From Emcibacteraceae bacterium (GTDB lineage Bacteria; Pseudomonadota; Alphaproteobacteria; Sphingomonadales; Emcibacteraceae): a stretch of DNA of 35,198 bases. The notes under the pieces were generated by a model. The model did no database searches. It saw nothing but the letters and a program-made list of their open reading frames with translations, and had not been told where the DNA came from. A program made the translations under genes and the position numbers. Location: the NCBI GenBank assembly GCA_905612225.1, contig CAJQRG010000067.1:1-35198 (forward strand). Direction: 5' to 3'. Of this stretch, positions 8,922-17,685 are shown one piece after another. The first letter of the stretch is position 1; each line of letters begins with the position of its first letter.

Positions 8922-10046
8922 ATGAAAATCAGCAGTAATTTTGACAGTGGTAATATAAATGTTATTCAGTGTTCAGCTCCAGGCAATATCCGACTTTCCA
9001 TTAATAAAGATAAGAACTCTGAATTTTATCAATGGTTTCACTTTCGGCTTACTGGCGCCAAAGATCAATTATGTGCCTTAAACATCGAGAATGCTGCTGG
9101 TGCCGCTTATCCAGACGGTTGGGAGAATTATCAAGCCGTAGCATCTTATGATCATGAAACATGGTTCCGCGTAAGTACTGTTTATAAAGAAGGCCTTCTT
9201 ACCATTCAGCACGTGCCAGAAACAGATAGTGTCTACTATGCATATTTTGCTCCCTATAGTTATGACCGCCACCAAGAATTGGTCTCAACTGCTGCAATGA
9301 ATGATCGCGTGAGCCTTGAAGTTATAGGTGAAAGTTGTGATGGGCACGATCTTGATCTTTTAACTATCGGTGAGGAAGGTGAGGAAAAGAAAAAGATCTG
9401 GATTATAGCTCGCCAACATCCTGGTGAGAGCATGGCCGAGTGGATGGTAGAGGGAATTATTTCTCGCTTACTTGATGATGAAGATGCGCTAAGCCGAGAG
9501 CTTTTAAATAAATGTGTATTTTATGTAATGCCTAACGTCAATCCCGACGGCAGCATCCGCGGGCACCTTCGTTGTAACGCTAAAGGTCAGAACCTAAATC
9601 GAGATTGGCACGATCCCAATCCAACTGTTAGTCCAGAAATTTATCACCTCCGCAATAAAATGGATGAAAAGGGTCTTGATTTTTCACTTGATTGTCATGG
9701 CGACGAAACGTTGCCCTATAATTTTATTGCTTGTTTTGAAGGGGTGCCAGAACTTAATCAATATAATCTTGATACAGCCTATATTTTTGGCCGCGAACTC
9801 GAAAAAATAAATCCCGATTTTCAAAACGAAAAAGGTTATGATAAAAGTGCACCCGGTACAGGTAATTTAGGCATGAGCACAAATTTTATAGCACATCGCT
9901 TCGACGCTGTTGCAATGACACTGGAAATGCCATTTAAAGATACTATCGATAGTCCTAATCCAAAAACTGGTTGGTCCCCTGAACGAAGTATTAAACTAGG
10001 ATATAGTTCACTTGATGCGCTTCGTGCTATAATTAAAAGGCTCTGA
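8922..10046 (+). CDS. M14-family zinc carboxypeptidase, cytosolic type
   Basis: Zinc carboxypeptidase of 374 residues with no signal peptide, so probably cytoplasmic. A beta-rich N-terminal domain (about 1-125) precedes the catalytic domain, the architecture of the cytosolic carboxypeptidase (AGBL/CCP-like) subgroup. Zinc ligands are H166 and E169 in RQHPGES and H259 in DCHGDE; the catalytic Glu is E335 in TLEMPF. Substrate-binding blocks NPDG (207-210) and NLNRDW (224-229) are intact. It would remove C-terminal residues from peptides or proteins; eukaryotic relatives remove glutamates from tubulin, but the bacterial substrate is unknown. GAGGAGAG ahead of the ATG is a strong RBS. It is divergent from the peptide transporter, suggesting trimming of imported peptides. 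Confidence 0.85.
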   Translation: MKISSNFDSGNINVIQCSAPGNIRLSINKDKNSEFYQWFHFRLTGAKDQLCALNIENAAGAAYPDGWENYQAVASYDHETWFRVSTVYKEGLLTIQHVPETDSVYYAYFAPYSYDRHQELVSTAAMNDRVSLEVIGESCDGHDLDLLTIGEEGEEKKKIWIIARQHPGESMAEWMVEGIISRLLDDEDALSRELLNKCVFYVMPNVNPDGSIRGHLRCNAKGQNLNRDWHDPNPTVSPEIYHLRNKMDEKGLDFSLDCHGDETLPYNFIACFEGVPELNQYNLDTAYIFGRELEKINPDFQNEKGYDKSAPGTGNLGMSTNFIAHRFDAVAMTLEMPFKDTIDSPNPKTGWSPERSIKLGYSSLDALRAIIKRL

Positions 10047-10109
10047 TCGTGCAAAATTTTGTCTTTTAAATTTTAAGTTTTAGATTTATTTTCTATACAG
10101 AAAAAAGAC

Positions 10110-11084
10110 TTAAAACCTAACTACTTTCTGGTTAATCCTGCCAAAAATTGTCTTACCATCTTTGTCGAACATATCAATCTCAACACGGTCACCAAATTTC
10201 ATAAACTCTGTTTCTGGTTTACCGTCCCTTATTGTCTCAAGACACCTTATCTCCGCGAGGCAGCAAGAACCATCTTTGGAACCTTTGTTTGAGACAGTGC
10301 CTGAGCCCACTACAGTACCAGGGTCAAGGTCTCGAGTTTTCGCAGCATGCTCAATTAGCTTACAAAAATCAAAAGTCATATCAATTCCAGCATTTGGAGA
10401 ACCAATTTTTTTACCATTTAATATGGCATGAAGTGGTAAATGTAGTTTTTTCCCATCCCAAGCATCACCAAGTTCATCCGGAGTAACAAAAACAGGCGCA
10501 AACGCAGTCCATGGTTTTGATTGATAAAAACCAAACTGTTTTGCAAGTTCTGCCGGAATAAGGTTACGAAGTGAAACATCATTAAGGATAGAAATAAGTT
10601 TTATATGTTTTCCAGCTTCTTCCGCTGTTGTAGCAGCAGGAACATCATCTGTGATTACAGCAACCTCTGCTTCCAAATCAATCCCCCAATCTTCAGAGCC
10701 TGTACGAATGTCATCATGAGGACCAATAAAGGCGTCAGATGCACCCATATAAACTAGGGGGTCCTCCCAAAAGCTCGGCGGTAGTTCTGCGCCGCGAGCC
10801 TTTCGGACTAACTCAACATGAGTAACATACGCACTTCCATCAACCCAGTGATATGAGCGTGGTAAGGGAGCATCACAAAGTGTTGGATCAAAGTCAAATC
10901 CAGGTATTGATCCTGACTGAAGTTTCTCGTAAACCGCAATAAGTTCACTCTCAGTGCTACTCCAATTATCAAGGGCTTCCTGCATTGTTCGAGCTATTGG
11001 TTCTGCAGTTGTATAACGAGAAAGGTCTTTTGAGACGACAACCAGTTTGCCGTCTCTACCGTGTTTTAAAGATGCGAGTTTCAT
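10110..11084 (-). CDS. Fumarylacetoacetate hydrolase family protein, homogentisate-pathway type
   Basis: Probable fumarylacetoacetase of 324 residues: hydrolyses fumarylacetoacetate to fumarate and acetoacetate, the last step of tyrosine/homogentisate catabolism. The metal-binding acidic residues lie in GIDLEAEVAV (E138, E140) and in NDVSLRNLIPAEL (D169). The opening MKLASLKHGRDGKLVVVSKD and the KPWTAFAPVFVTPDELGDAW block resemble the short FAH enzymes that sit beside hmgA and maiA in Shewanella-type clusters. Those partner genes are not in this window. It lies downstream of the hut genes on the same strand, after a small Lrp/AsnC-type gene, so may be read with them. Other FAH-fold hydrolases remain possible, so substrate certainty is moderate. 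Confidence 0.82.
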   Translation of the reverse strand: MKLASLKHGRDGKLVVVSKDLSRYTTAEPIARTMQEALDNWSSTESELIAVYEKLQSGSIPGFDFDPTLCDAPLPRSYHWVDGSAYVTHVELVRKARGAELPPSFWEDPLVYMGASDAFIGPHDDIRTGSEDWGIDLEAEVAVITDDVPAATTAEEAGKHIKLISILNDVSLRNLIPAELAKQFGFYQSKPWTAFAPVFVTPDELGDAWDGKKLHLPLHAILNGKKIGSPNAGIDMTFDFCKLIEHAAKTRDLDPGTVVGSGTVSNKGSKDGSCCLAEIRCLETIRDGKPETEFMKFGDRVEIDMFDKDGKTIFGRINQKVVRF

Positions 11085-11145
11085 ATTCTAAAGTCTTCTT
11101 TCAATTTAGTTAAGCTTAGCTAGTTTCTGATGAATAATTATTAGA

Positions 11146-11388
11146 TTACTTGAATGCCTTAAAAGTCATGATTGTGAAAGTATCTTTAATACCGGGAATA
11201 GTTTGTACCTTTTTATTTACAAAGCGCCCAATATCTACATCATCGCTCAAATGAAATTTTATTAGTAAATCAAATGCTCCAGAAATTGAATACACATCCT
11301 GGGCTTCTTCCAAATTGTCAACAACACCTTCAGCAACACTGTAGACTTCACCAAGCTCACATTTGATCTGTACGAAAATATTTTGCAT
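11146..11388 (-). CDS. Stand-alone Lrp/AsnC ligand-binding (RAM) domain protein
   Basis: Small protein of 80 residues consisting only of the alpha/beta ligand-binding domain of Lrp/AsnC regulators (beta1 IFVQIKCE, then a helix, GAFDLLIKF, a helix, TFTIMTFKAFK). No helix-turn-helix precedes it; the DNA-binding half is absent rather than frameshifted, because the ORF has its own ATG with GGAT upstream and the preceding 55 bases encode no HTH. Stand-alone RAM proteins form oligomers that bind amino acids at subunit interfaces and may modulate full-length Lrp proteins. Position between hutG and the FAH gene suggests sensing of an amino acid or catabolic intermediate; that is inference. Confidence 0.8.
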   Translation of the reverse strand: MQNIFVQIKCELGEVYSVAEGVVDNLEEAQDVYSISGAFDLLIKFHLSDDVDIGRFVNKKVQTIPGIKDTFTIMTFKAFK

Positions 11389-11443
11389 GATGTTACATCC
11401 GATTAAAGTTTAAATTACAATCATTATAAAAAAGTCTTCAGTA

Positions 11444-12211
11444 TTATTCAATCATTGTTTCAATAAGTGCCCTTAAAATCGGGCGAAGTTTATTTGCACG
11501 TTGTTCTTGAAATTTGATATTAGGGCTTTCATCCATATAAATAATTTGAGAAATTTCAAGTTGAACTGCATGGATATTATTTTTAGGTTCACCGTAGTGA
11601 CGAGTGATATAACCTCCTTTAAAACGACCGTTTAGGGCGGAGCTATACGTGGATCCTGAAATAATTCCATCAAGTTTTTCAACAAGCGTATGGCTCGCAG
11701 AAATCCCATTACCGGTACCTAAATTAAGGTCTGGAAGACAACCATCAAAAAGTCCTGGCACCCGGCTTTTAATAGAATGAGCATCCCATAACATGGCACG
11801 CCCGAATTTCCTTTTTATTCGGGAAAGCTCTTCATTAATTTTATCATGATAAGGCTGCCAATACTTTTTAGTCCTACTTTCAACTTCTGGTTCATATTTA
11901 TCTTTATAAAGCGCACGATCATCAAAGGTCATTTTAGGACAAAGGTCTGTAACACGCCGGCCTGGATAAAGGCTTAACCCATCCCTGCCGCGGTTTAGGT
12001 CAACTACATATCTGCTATATTTAGCCGAAATAACGGACACATCTAACTCTACTAAAAAATTATAAAGCCGGTCGATAAACCAATCTGTATCGATCAGGGA
12101 CAAGGCCTCATCAGTCATATTTGCTTTAATTTCCTTTGGTATTTCAAGACCAACGTGAGGCATGCTAACAAGGAGTGGCTTTGATCCTTGATAAAAATGA
12201 AATGTAGTCAT
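11444..12211 (-). CDS. hutG: N-formylglutamate deformylase (HutG)
   Basis: Enzyme of 255 residues in the N-formylglutamate amidohydrolase family, releasing glutamate and formate in the last step of the five-enzyme histidine pathway. Diagnostic blocks are LLVSMPHVGLEIP near the N-terminus, YSRYVVDLNRGRD, LYPGRRVTDLCPKMTF, WQPYHDKI, LWDAHSIKS and LPDLNLGTGNG, with the metal-binding His and Glu residues of the fold. Its start codon shares a base with the hutH stop (TAATG), so translation is probably coupled. The presence of hutF upstream, rather than a formiminoglutamase, fits this form of HutG. Confidence 0.92.
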   Translation of the reverse strand: MTTFHFYQGSKPLLVSMPHVGLEIPKEIKANMTDEALSLIDTDWFIDRLYNFLVELDVSVISAKYSRYVVDLNRGRDGLSLYPGRRVTDLCPKMTFDDRALYKDKYEPEVESRTKKYWQPYHDKINEELSRIKRKFGRAMLWDAHSIKSRVPGLFDGCLPDLNLGTGNGISASHTLVEKLDGIISGSTYSSALNGRFKGGYITRHYGEPKNNIHAVQLEISQIIYMDESPNIKFQEQRANKLRPILRALIETMIE

Positions 12212-13740
12212 TACATTTTTCCACTAGGTAATATTTTCATGATGTGCTCAGTAAATGCACCAGCTAGTACCATTTGTGTAGCCCTGTCAATATCAGGTGC
12301 AAAAAATCTGTCAGCCCCATAATGTGGAACATTTTCTCTAATTAGGTTGTGATATACACTAAGTTTACTGGATGTTTTATGGGATCCCCGAAAATCAATG
12401 CCTTGAGCTGCAGCCAACAATTCAATGGCTATAACCGTCGCACTATTAAAGCACATTGATGTGAGCCGTCGAGCACCGTATGTTGCCATACTAACATGAT
12501 CCTCCTGATTGGCAGAGGTTGGAATACTATCAACACTGGAAGGATGAGCTCGTGACTTATTCTCACTAACGAGAGCTGCCGCCGATACTTGTGCAATCAT
12601 AAAACCAGAGTTAACCCCACTGTTTTTTACCAAAAATGCAGGAAGGTCACTCATTTTCGGATCTATCATTATCGATAGGCGTCTCTCAGAAATGGACGCT
12701 ATTTCACAGATAGCCAACGCCAGAATGTCGGCAGCAAACGCTATAGGCTCGGCATGAAAGTTTCCTCCGGAAATAACATCGCCATTATCTATAAAAATCA
12801 ACGGATTATCGGTAACTGCATTGGCTTCAATCAAAAGTGTTTTAGCAACGTTATTAATAATATCCAAAGCTGCTCCCATAACCTGTGGTTGACATCTGAG
12901 TGAATAAGGGTCCTGAACCTTCTCGCAATCTAAATGAGATTTGTTAATCTCACTGTTCTCCAACAACTCCAAATAAAGTGGAGCGACAGCAATTTGGCCT
13001 GGTTGGCCACGCGCAATGTGAATGCGAGCATCGAAGGGGGCAATGCTTCCCAACAATGCATCAATACTCATAGATCCTGCAACAACAGCAGACGCAAAAA
13101 TATCTTCCGTTTGAAAAAGTCCCTTTAAGGCTAACGCCGTTGATACCTGAGTACCATTTAGAAATGCAAGACCTTCTTTAGAGTTTAAAGTTATTGGTTT
13201 TAAACCTACTTTCTCTAACGCTTCTTTTGCTGGGAGCCGCTCTCCATCGAGCCTGATAAAACCTTCTCCCATTAAAGCCGCCGTCATATGAGCAAGTGGT
13301 GCCAAGTCGCCCGACGCACCAACAGAACCTTTTTCAGGTATATCAGAAATAAGGCCAGAGTTAATAAAGTCAATAAAAGCTTCTATAGTGACTGCGCGGA
13401 TACCAGAGTGCCCCTGAGCCAAGCTCGAAACTTTAAGTATATAAATTAATCTCACTACATCATCCGTGAGCGGTTTTCCTACACCTGTACTGTGGGAAAG
13501 CACAAGATTAGTTTGTAAAAGCGAGAGCTGATCGTTAGGGATTGAGGTGTGAGCCAGAAGTCCAAAACCAGTATTTATACCGTACACCGTTTGACCTTCT
13601 TCAATGATATCATCAACTACTTTTCGTGACTTACGAACTAAATCCCAAGCGTCTCTATTAAGTGATATTTTTGTTTCTTGTCTATAAATTTTTCGAAGTT
13701 CCACAAGAGACATTTTTCCAGGATTGATTATAAAATTCAT
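12211..13740 (-). CDS. hutH: Histidine ammonia-lyase (HutH)
   Basis: Cytoplasmic lyase of 509 residues that converts L-histidine to trans-urocanate and ammonia, the entry step of the pathway. The MIO prosthetic group forms from A142-S143-G144 in [15 protein letters not shown]. Catalytic Tyr53 lies in [10 protein letters not shown], and the C-terminal block [13 protein letters not shown] is typical of HutH rather than PAL or TAL. The length matches the bacterial norm of about 510. Its ATG overlaps the hutU stop by four bases (ATGA at 13737-13740), so hutU, hutH and hutG form one tightly coupled unit. Confidence 0.96.
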   Translation of the reverse strand: MNFIINPGKMSLVELRKIYRQETKISLNRDAWDLVRKSRKVVDDIIEEGQTVYGINTGFGLLAHTSIPNDQLSLLQTNLVLSHSTGVGKPLTDDVVRLIYILKVSSLAQGHSGIRAVTIEAFIDFINSGLISDIPEKGSVGASGDLAPLAHMTAALMGEGFIRLDGERLPAKEALEKVGLKPITLNSKEGLAFLNGTQVSTALALKGLFQTEDIFASAVVAGSMSIDALLGSIAPFDARIHIARGQPGQIAVAPLYLELLENSEINKSHLDCEKVQDPYSLRCQPQVMGAALDIINNVAKTLLIEANAVTDNPLIFIDNGDVISGGNFHAEPIAFAADILALAICEIASISERRLSIMIDPKMSDLPAFLVKNSGVNSGFMIAQVSAAALVSENKSRAHPSSVDSIPTSANQEDHVSMATYGARRLTSMCFNSATVIAIELLAAAQGIDFRGSHKTSSKLSVYHNLIRENVPHYGADRFFAPDIDRATQMVLAGAFTEHIMKILPSGKM

Positions 13741-15413
13741 GAACTTTCCTCAATCATGGGCAAATTGAGCCCTTGCTCACGTGCGCACTGCTTTGCAACT
13801 TCATAACCAGCATCCGCATGACGCATTACACCCGTCGCTGGATCGTTCCAAAGCACCCGACCAATGCGTTCGGCAGCCTCATCTGTCCCATCACATACTA
13901 TAACAACTCCGCTATGCTGTGAAAAGCCCATTCCCACACCGCCACCATGATGGAGAGAAACCCATGTTGCCCCGCTTGCCGTATTTAATAGAGCATTGAG
14001 AAGCGGCCAATCAGAGACTGCATCTGATCCGTCCATCATGCTTTCGGTTTCACGATTAGGACTTGCTACTGAACCACTATCGAGGTGATCCCTACCAATG
14101 ACAACTGGCGCACTAAGTTCACCACTTTTTACCATTTCATTAAAAGCGAGGCCAAGCCGGTGACGATCACCAAGACCAACCCAACAAATTCGAGCAGGAA
14201 GTCCCTGAAACTGAATACGCTCTCGCGCCATATCAAGCCAATTATGGAGATGTGGGTTATCCGGAATAAGTTCCTTAACTTTCTGATCTGTTTTATAAAT
14301 ATCCTCTGGGTCTCCACTTAATGCCACCCAACGAAACGGGCCAATTCCTCTACAAAAAAGGGGTCTTACGTAGGACGGAACAAACCCGGGAAAATCAAAT
14401 GCATTCTTAACACCATTATCGAAAGCCACCTGACGAATATTGTTACCATAGTCAAAAGTGGGAATACCCATTTTCTCGTACTGAAGCATCGCCTCCACAT
14501 GTGAGGACATAGAATTAATTGCTGCCGCCTCAACTTCTTTCGGTGCACTTTCAATTTTCTGCTCCCACTCATCAACGGTCCAACCGATTGGCAAATAGCC
14601 ATTAATAGGATCGTGAGCCGATGTTTGATCAGTGACTGCATCGGGCCTAATACCTCGTTTAAGCATTTCCGGTATTACTTCTGCAGTATTACCAAGCAGG
14701 CCGACAGATACAACCTCCCCTTTCTCTATTGCCGTGTTTATTATTTCCATAGCTTCGTCAAGGCTGTCCGCACGCTTATCTACATAACCAGTGCGAATAC
14801 GGAAATCAATTCGATCAGAACGGCATTCGATTGCAAGCATTGACGCGCCCGCCATAGTCGCCGCCAGGGGTTGCGCACCACCCATACCTCCAAGACCTCC
14901 TGTTAGAACCCATTTGCCACTTAGGTCGCCACCAAAATGTTGGCGCCCCATTTCAACAAATGTCTCGTAAGTCCCCTGGACAATTCCTTGGCTTCCAATA
15001 TAAATCCAACTGCCAGCTGTCATCTGGCCATACATCATCAGTCCTTTTTTATCGAGTTCATTAAAATGGTCCCAAGTAGCCCAGTGTGGCACAAGGTTTG
15101 AATTAGCAATAAGAACACGCGGGGCATTTTCATGTGTTTTAAACACGCCTACAGGTTTTCCCGACTGAACAAGTAATGTTTCATCATCTTCAAGGTTTTT
15201 TAAACTTTCAACAATCTTATCAAAACATTCCCAGTTTCGAGCTGCACGGCCAATGCCCCCATAAACAACGAGATCTTCTGGTCGTTCTGCAACGTCCGGA
15301 TCAAGGTTATTCATCAACATCCGCATTGGCGCTTCCGTAGCCCAACTTTTAGCCGTAATTTCTGATCCGGTTGGAGCCTTAATAACTCGATTATTAGTTT
15401 TTATATCCGACAT
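13737..15413 (-). CDS. hutU: Urocanate hydratase (HutU)
   Basis: NAD-dependent urocanase of 558 residues that converts urocanate to 4-imidazolone-5-propionate. The NAD-binding glycine-rich segment [13 protein letters not shown] and the active-site block [18 protein letters not shown] are present. With the ATG at 15413, the conserved cysteine falls at residue 410, the position known for the Pseudomonas putida enzyme. AGGA seven bases before that ATG also supports it. An in-frame TTG at 15434 would add seven residues, but it lies inside the HutC operator and is not a credible start. It is the first gene of hutU-hutH-hutG, 63 bases after hutC, with its own operator. Confidence 0.96.
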   Translation of the reverse strand: MSDIKTNNRVIKAPTGSEITAKSWATEAPMRMLMNNLDPDVAERPEDLVVYGGIGRAARNWECFDKIVESLKNLEDDETLLVQSGKPVGVFKTHENAPRVLIANSNLVPHWATWDHFNELDKKGLMMYGQMTAGSWIYIGSQGIVQGTYETFVEMGRQHFGGDLSGKWVLTGGLGGMGGAQPLAATMAGASMLAIECRSDRIDFRIRTGYVDKRADSLDEAMEIINTAIEKGEVVSVGLLGNTAEVIPEMLKRGIRPDAVTDQTSAHDPINGYLPIGWTVDEWEQKIESAPKEVEAAAINSMSSHVEAMLQYEKMGIPTFDYGNNIRQVAFDNGVKNAFDFPGFVPSYVRPLFCRGIGPFRWVALSGDPEDIYKTDQKVKELIPDNPHLHNWLDMARERIQFQGLPARICWVGLGDRHRLGLAFNEMVKSGELSAPVVIGRDHLDSGSVASPNRETESMMDGSDAVSDWPLLNALLNTASGATWVSLHHGGGVGMGFSQHSGVVIVCDGTDEAAERIGRVLWNDPATGVMRHADAGYEVAKQCAREQGLNLPMIEESS

Positions 15414-15420
15414 TTTTAAT

Positions 15421-15437
15421 TCCTGTATATACAAGTT
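15421..15437 (-). promoter_or_regulatory. HutC operator upstream of hutU
   Basis: The palindromic core TGTATATACA lies at 15424-15433, just before the hutU RBS. Read on the minus strand the half-sites are CTTGTAT and ATACAGG, so the left half matches the known CTTGTAT-type HutC half-site and the right half is degenerate at its outer base. The position between hutC and hutU implies a separate regulated start for hutU-hutH-hutG. Urocanate is the usual inducer of HutC in other proteobacteria. Confidence 0.75.
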
Positions 15438-15476
15438 GATTTATTCTTTTTTTACTATCTTTTTTTAAGAGTTTTT

Positions 15477-16196
15477 TTATTCTGGTTTAAATAGTCCAGA
15501 AAGTTCATATCTTGATCCGGGATGATAAAGTTTTGCTGTAGACGCGACCCGGCCTTTAGTCCAGGTGCGGCGCTCTATAAGTAAACACGCTTCTTGATCA
15601 GACATATCTAGTAAAGATTTTGTTGATCCGGTCGGCATAATAGCCTTTACTACATGCTCTACCTTTTGAAGCGGTGCTTGTTTAATTAGATACTCGTAGG
15701 GCGTCTTCTTGGTGAAATCTTGATCACCGTAACCAGACACAACATCTTCATTAACGAGCCGGTCCTCCAGCTGAATGGGAATACCTTGTTCTTTATGTAT
15801 AATAAGGGAGTGCACGAGAGTTACATCCGTATCAATATTCATGTATGCAGCAATTTTATCATTTACTTTTATGGCCTCACATTTAAGAACTTCTGCGCTA
15901 TAGACATGGTGGCGTGAACGAATTTCATCGGCGATATTATGAATTTCAAGAGGATTACTTTGTGCTTTAAGTTCAGCAACAAAGGTCCCTACACCAGCAA
16001 CACGGACCAAATAGCCTTCATCAGTAAGTTCACGAAGGGCGCGATTAGTAGTCATACGTGATACAGAAAATTCTTTTACTAATTGGTTTTCAGAGGGCAC
16101 CCGCATCGTCGTCATCCACTCACCACTATCAATGCGGCCGAGAATATGATTTTTAATCTTTAGGTACAATGGTTCAGCTTTTAATTCAGTTTTCAT
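15477..16196 (-). CDS. hutC: HutC, GntR-family repressor of histidine utilisation
   Basis: Transcription factor of 239 residues: a GntR winged helix-turn-helix (about 7-75, with VPSENQLVKEFSVSRMTTNRA and the wing GVGTFV) and a C-terminal UTRA effector domain (about 90-235). In characterised bacteria HutC represses hut genes and is released by urocanate. The AAAGGAAA RBS precedes the ATG. A 22-base perfect palindrome lies 31 bases upstream of the start, so autorepression is likely. Identical TGTATATACA cores precede hutU and sit between hutF and hutI, which ties this regulator to the whole locus. Confidence 0.93.
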   Translation of the reverse strand: MKTELKAEPLYLKIKNHILGRIDSGEWMTTMRVPSENQLVKEFSVSRMTTNRALRELTDEGYLVRVAGVGTFVAELKAQSNPLEIHNIADEIRSRHHVYSAEVLKCEAIKVNDKIAAYMNIDTDVTLVHSLIIHKEQGIPIQLEDRLVNEDVVSGYGDQDFTKKTPYEYLIKQAPLQKVEHVVKAIMPTGSTKSLLDMSDQEACLLIERRTWTKGRVASTAKLYHPGSRYELSGLFKPE

Positions 16197-16227
16197 CGCA
16201 CATTTCCTTTGTTATTTAAATTAATGA

Positions 16228-16249
16228 TTAAGTTGTATATACAACTTAA
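16228..16249. promoter_or_regulatory. HutC operator upstream of hutC (22-base perfect palindrome)
   Basis: A perfect 22-base palindrome centred between 16238 and 16239, with half-site TTAAGTTGTAT and core TGTATATACA. It overlaps the hutF stop codon (16246-16248) and lies upstream of hutC. It is the longest and most symmetrical of the three operators and should control hutC itself. Its symmetry is seen directly; HutC binding is inferred from the known HutC site type and the neighbouring gene. Confidence 0.8.
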
Positions 16250-17598
16250 TCAAGAAGTTTTTTTAACTTCGTCATAGTTTTGGAAAAATCGCTAGTTATA
16301 CGTTGCTCTTGCTTATGTTTATAATCACTAATAACCATCTTGCCGCCAACAATTACGTGTTTTATGGAATTTTGATTACCACTAAATATAAAGCGATCAA
16401 TTACACTCCGATCTGGCGTGCCAACTAAAAGTGGCGATTTTTCGTCAAGAACGATCAGGTCCGCACGCTTGCCAATTTCAATTGAACCGTTGTCGAAACC
16501 GCTCGCCTTTGCACCACCACGGAGGGATTCTTTGTAAAGGTGAGTTCCCGTATGTGGCTCTGAATCACTTATGCTTATATTGCGACGTTGATATTTCAAG
16601 CGCTGCCCATACTCAAGAAGCCGAATTTCCTCCGTGACACTCACAGAGATATGGCTATCTGAACCAATGGCTATTAAACCGTCTCGATTTAAATAATCCG
16701 TAAGTGAAAAAATTCCGTCTCCAAGATTAGCTTCTGTTGTTGGACAAAGACCTACTACAGCGCCAGAACCCGCGACCATAGATATCTCACTTTCATTCAA
16801 ATGTGTTGCGTGAATAAGGCACCAACTTTCATCTACAGATGCATGGTCAAATAACCACTCAATTGGCCGCTTTCCAGACCAAGCAATACAATCATTTACC
16901 TCTTGCATTTGTTCGGAAATATGAATGTGAGTTGGACCAGTTAAATGTAGAGACAAAACGTATTTTAATGCATCTTCAGGAACTGCGCGCAGTGAATGAA
17001 AAGCTACTCCCATATGTTGGTTCTGAGTGCCACTTATCTGATCTGTTAGTTTACTATGAAGTTCCAAATATTCATCAACATTATGAGAAAATTTCTTCTG
17101 ATCCATATTTAGGGGTTGACCCCCAAAACCAGATGCTGTGTAAAGAACTGGCAAATGACAAAGGGAAATTCCTACATTTTTGGCAGCGGAAATTATAGCG
17201 TTTGACATAGCAAGGTTATCACTTCCTTCACGGTGAAGGTAATGAAATTCGGATACGCTTATATAACCAGCCTTTAACATTTCCATATAAAGTTGACACG
17301 CTATCACATGTAAATCTTTAGAAGATATCTTCCCTGAAAAGCGGTACATTATGTCACGCCAAGTCCAGAAACTATCTTGCACCGAAGTTGAATATTCAGT
17401 GAGACCTGCCATCGCCCTCTGGAATGCGTGACTATGAATATTATTAATTCCGGGAAGTGCATAACCACTTATCCAATTACTTTCTTCAATCTGATTGGGA
17501 GTAATCCTAGAAATAATCCCCCGATCATCAATATCGAGAGTAACATTTTGTGCCCATCCACTAGATAAAAGTGCTGATTTAAAGTTTATTCTTTTCAT
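16246..17598 (-). CDS. hutF: Formimidoylglutamate deiminase (HutF)
   Basis: Amidohydrolase of about 450 residues that deiminates N-formimino-L-glutamate to N-formyl-L-glutamate plus ammonia, feeding HutG. Metal ligands are in NIHSHAF (first two His), later HIHISEQ, HATHL and GSDSHIS. The block AFQRAMAGLTEY...DSFWTWRDIMYRF is the HutF signature. In-frame ATGs occur at 17604 and 17598; AGAAA gives better spacing to 17598. A TTG at 17631 would add eleven residues but lies in the HutC operator. It is divergent from hutI and reads toward hutC, which starts 49 bases after its stop. Confidence 0.93.
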   Translation of the reverse strand: MKRINFKSALLSSGWAQNVTLDIDDRGIISRITPNQIEESNWISGYALPGINNIHSHAFQRAMAGLTEYSTSVQDSFWTWRDIMYRFSGKISSKDLHVIACQLYMEMLKAGYISVSEFHYLHREGSDNLAMSNAIISAAKNVGISLCHLPVLYTASGFGGQPLNMDQKKFSHNVDEYLELHSKLTDQISGTQNQHMGVAFHSLRAVPEDALKYVLSLHLTGPTHIHISEQMQEVNDCIAWSGKRPIEWLFDHASVDESWCLIHATHLNESEISMVAGSGAVVGLCPTTEANLGDGIFSLTDYLNRDGLIAIGSDSHISVSVTEEIRLLEYGQRLKYQRRNISISDSEPHTGTHLYKESLRGGAKASGFDNGSIEIGKRADLIVLDEKSPLLVGTPDRSVIDRFIFSGNQNSIKHVIVGGKMVISDYKHKQEQRITSDFSKTMTKLKKLLD

Positions 17599-17617
17599 AG
17601 ACATCGTTTCTAGATAT

Positions 17618-17633
17618 AGTTGTATATACAACT
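17618..17633. promoter_or_regulatory. HutC operator in the hutF-hutI divergent promoter region
   Basis: A 16-base perfect palindrome, half-site AGTTGTAT, with the same TGTATATACA core (17621-17630) as the other two sites. It is the only such site between the hutF start (about 17598) and the hutI start (17686), so a single dimer site probably controls both directions. Confidence 0.8.
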
Positions 17634-17641
17634 TAACATTA

Positions 17642-17670
17642 TTGAAATTTTATACTTTGTCAAATTATAT
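17642..17670 (+). promoter_or_regulatory. Candidate sigma70-type promoter of hutI
   Basis: TTGAAA at 17642-17647, a 17-base spacer and TTATAT at 17665-17670. It would start transcription near 17677, leaving a very short leader before the hutI ATG at 17686, where no good RBS is visible. The HutC operator lies just upstream of the -35. Matches are moderate and AT-rich sequence yields such matches by chance. Confidence 0.4.
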
Positions 17671-17685
17671 CGGAATAGCTGCACA

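Noticed and set aside
14085-14641. Open frames on both strands inside hutU
   Set aside because: Shadows of the real gene in other frames: low-complexity translations, no RBS and no family resemblance.
15414-15434. TTG-initiated N-terminal extension of hutU (and likewise hutF and hutI)
   Set aside because: The added codons are the HutC operator and leader; the internal ATGs have better RBS spacing (hutU) or give normal family lengths, and the hutU ATG places the conserved Cys at 410.
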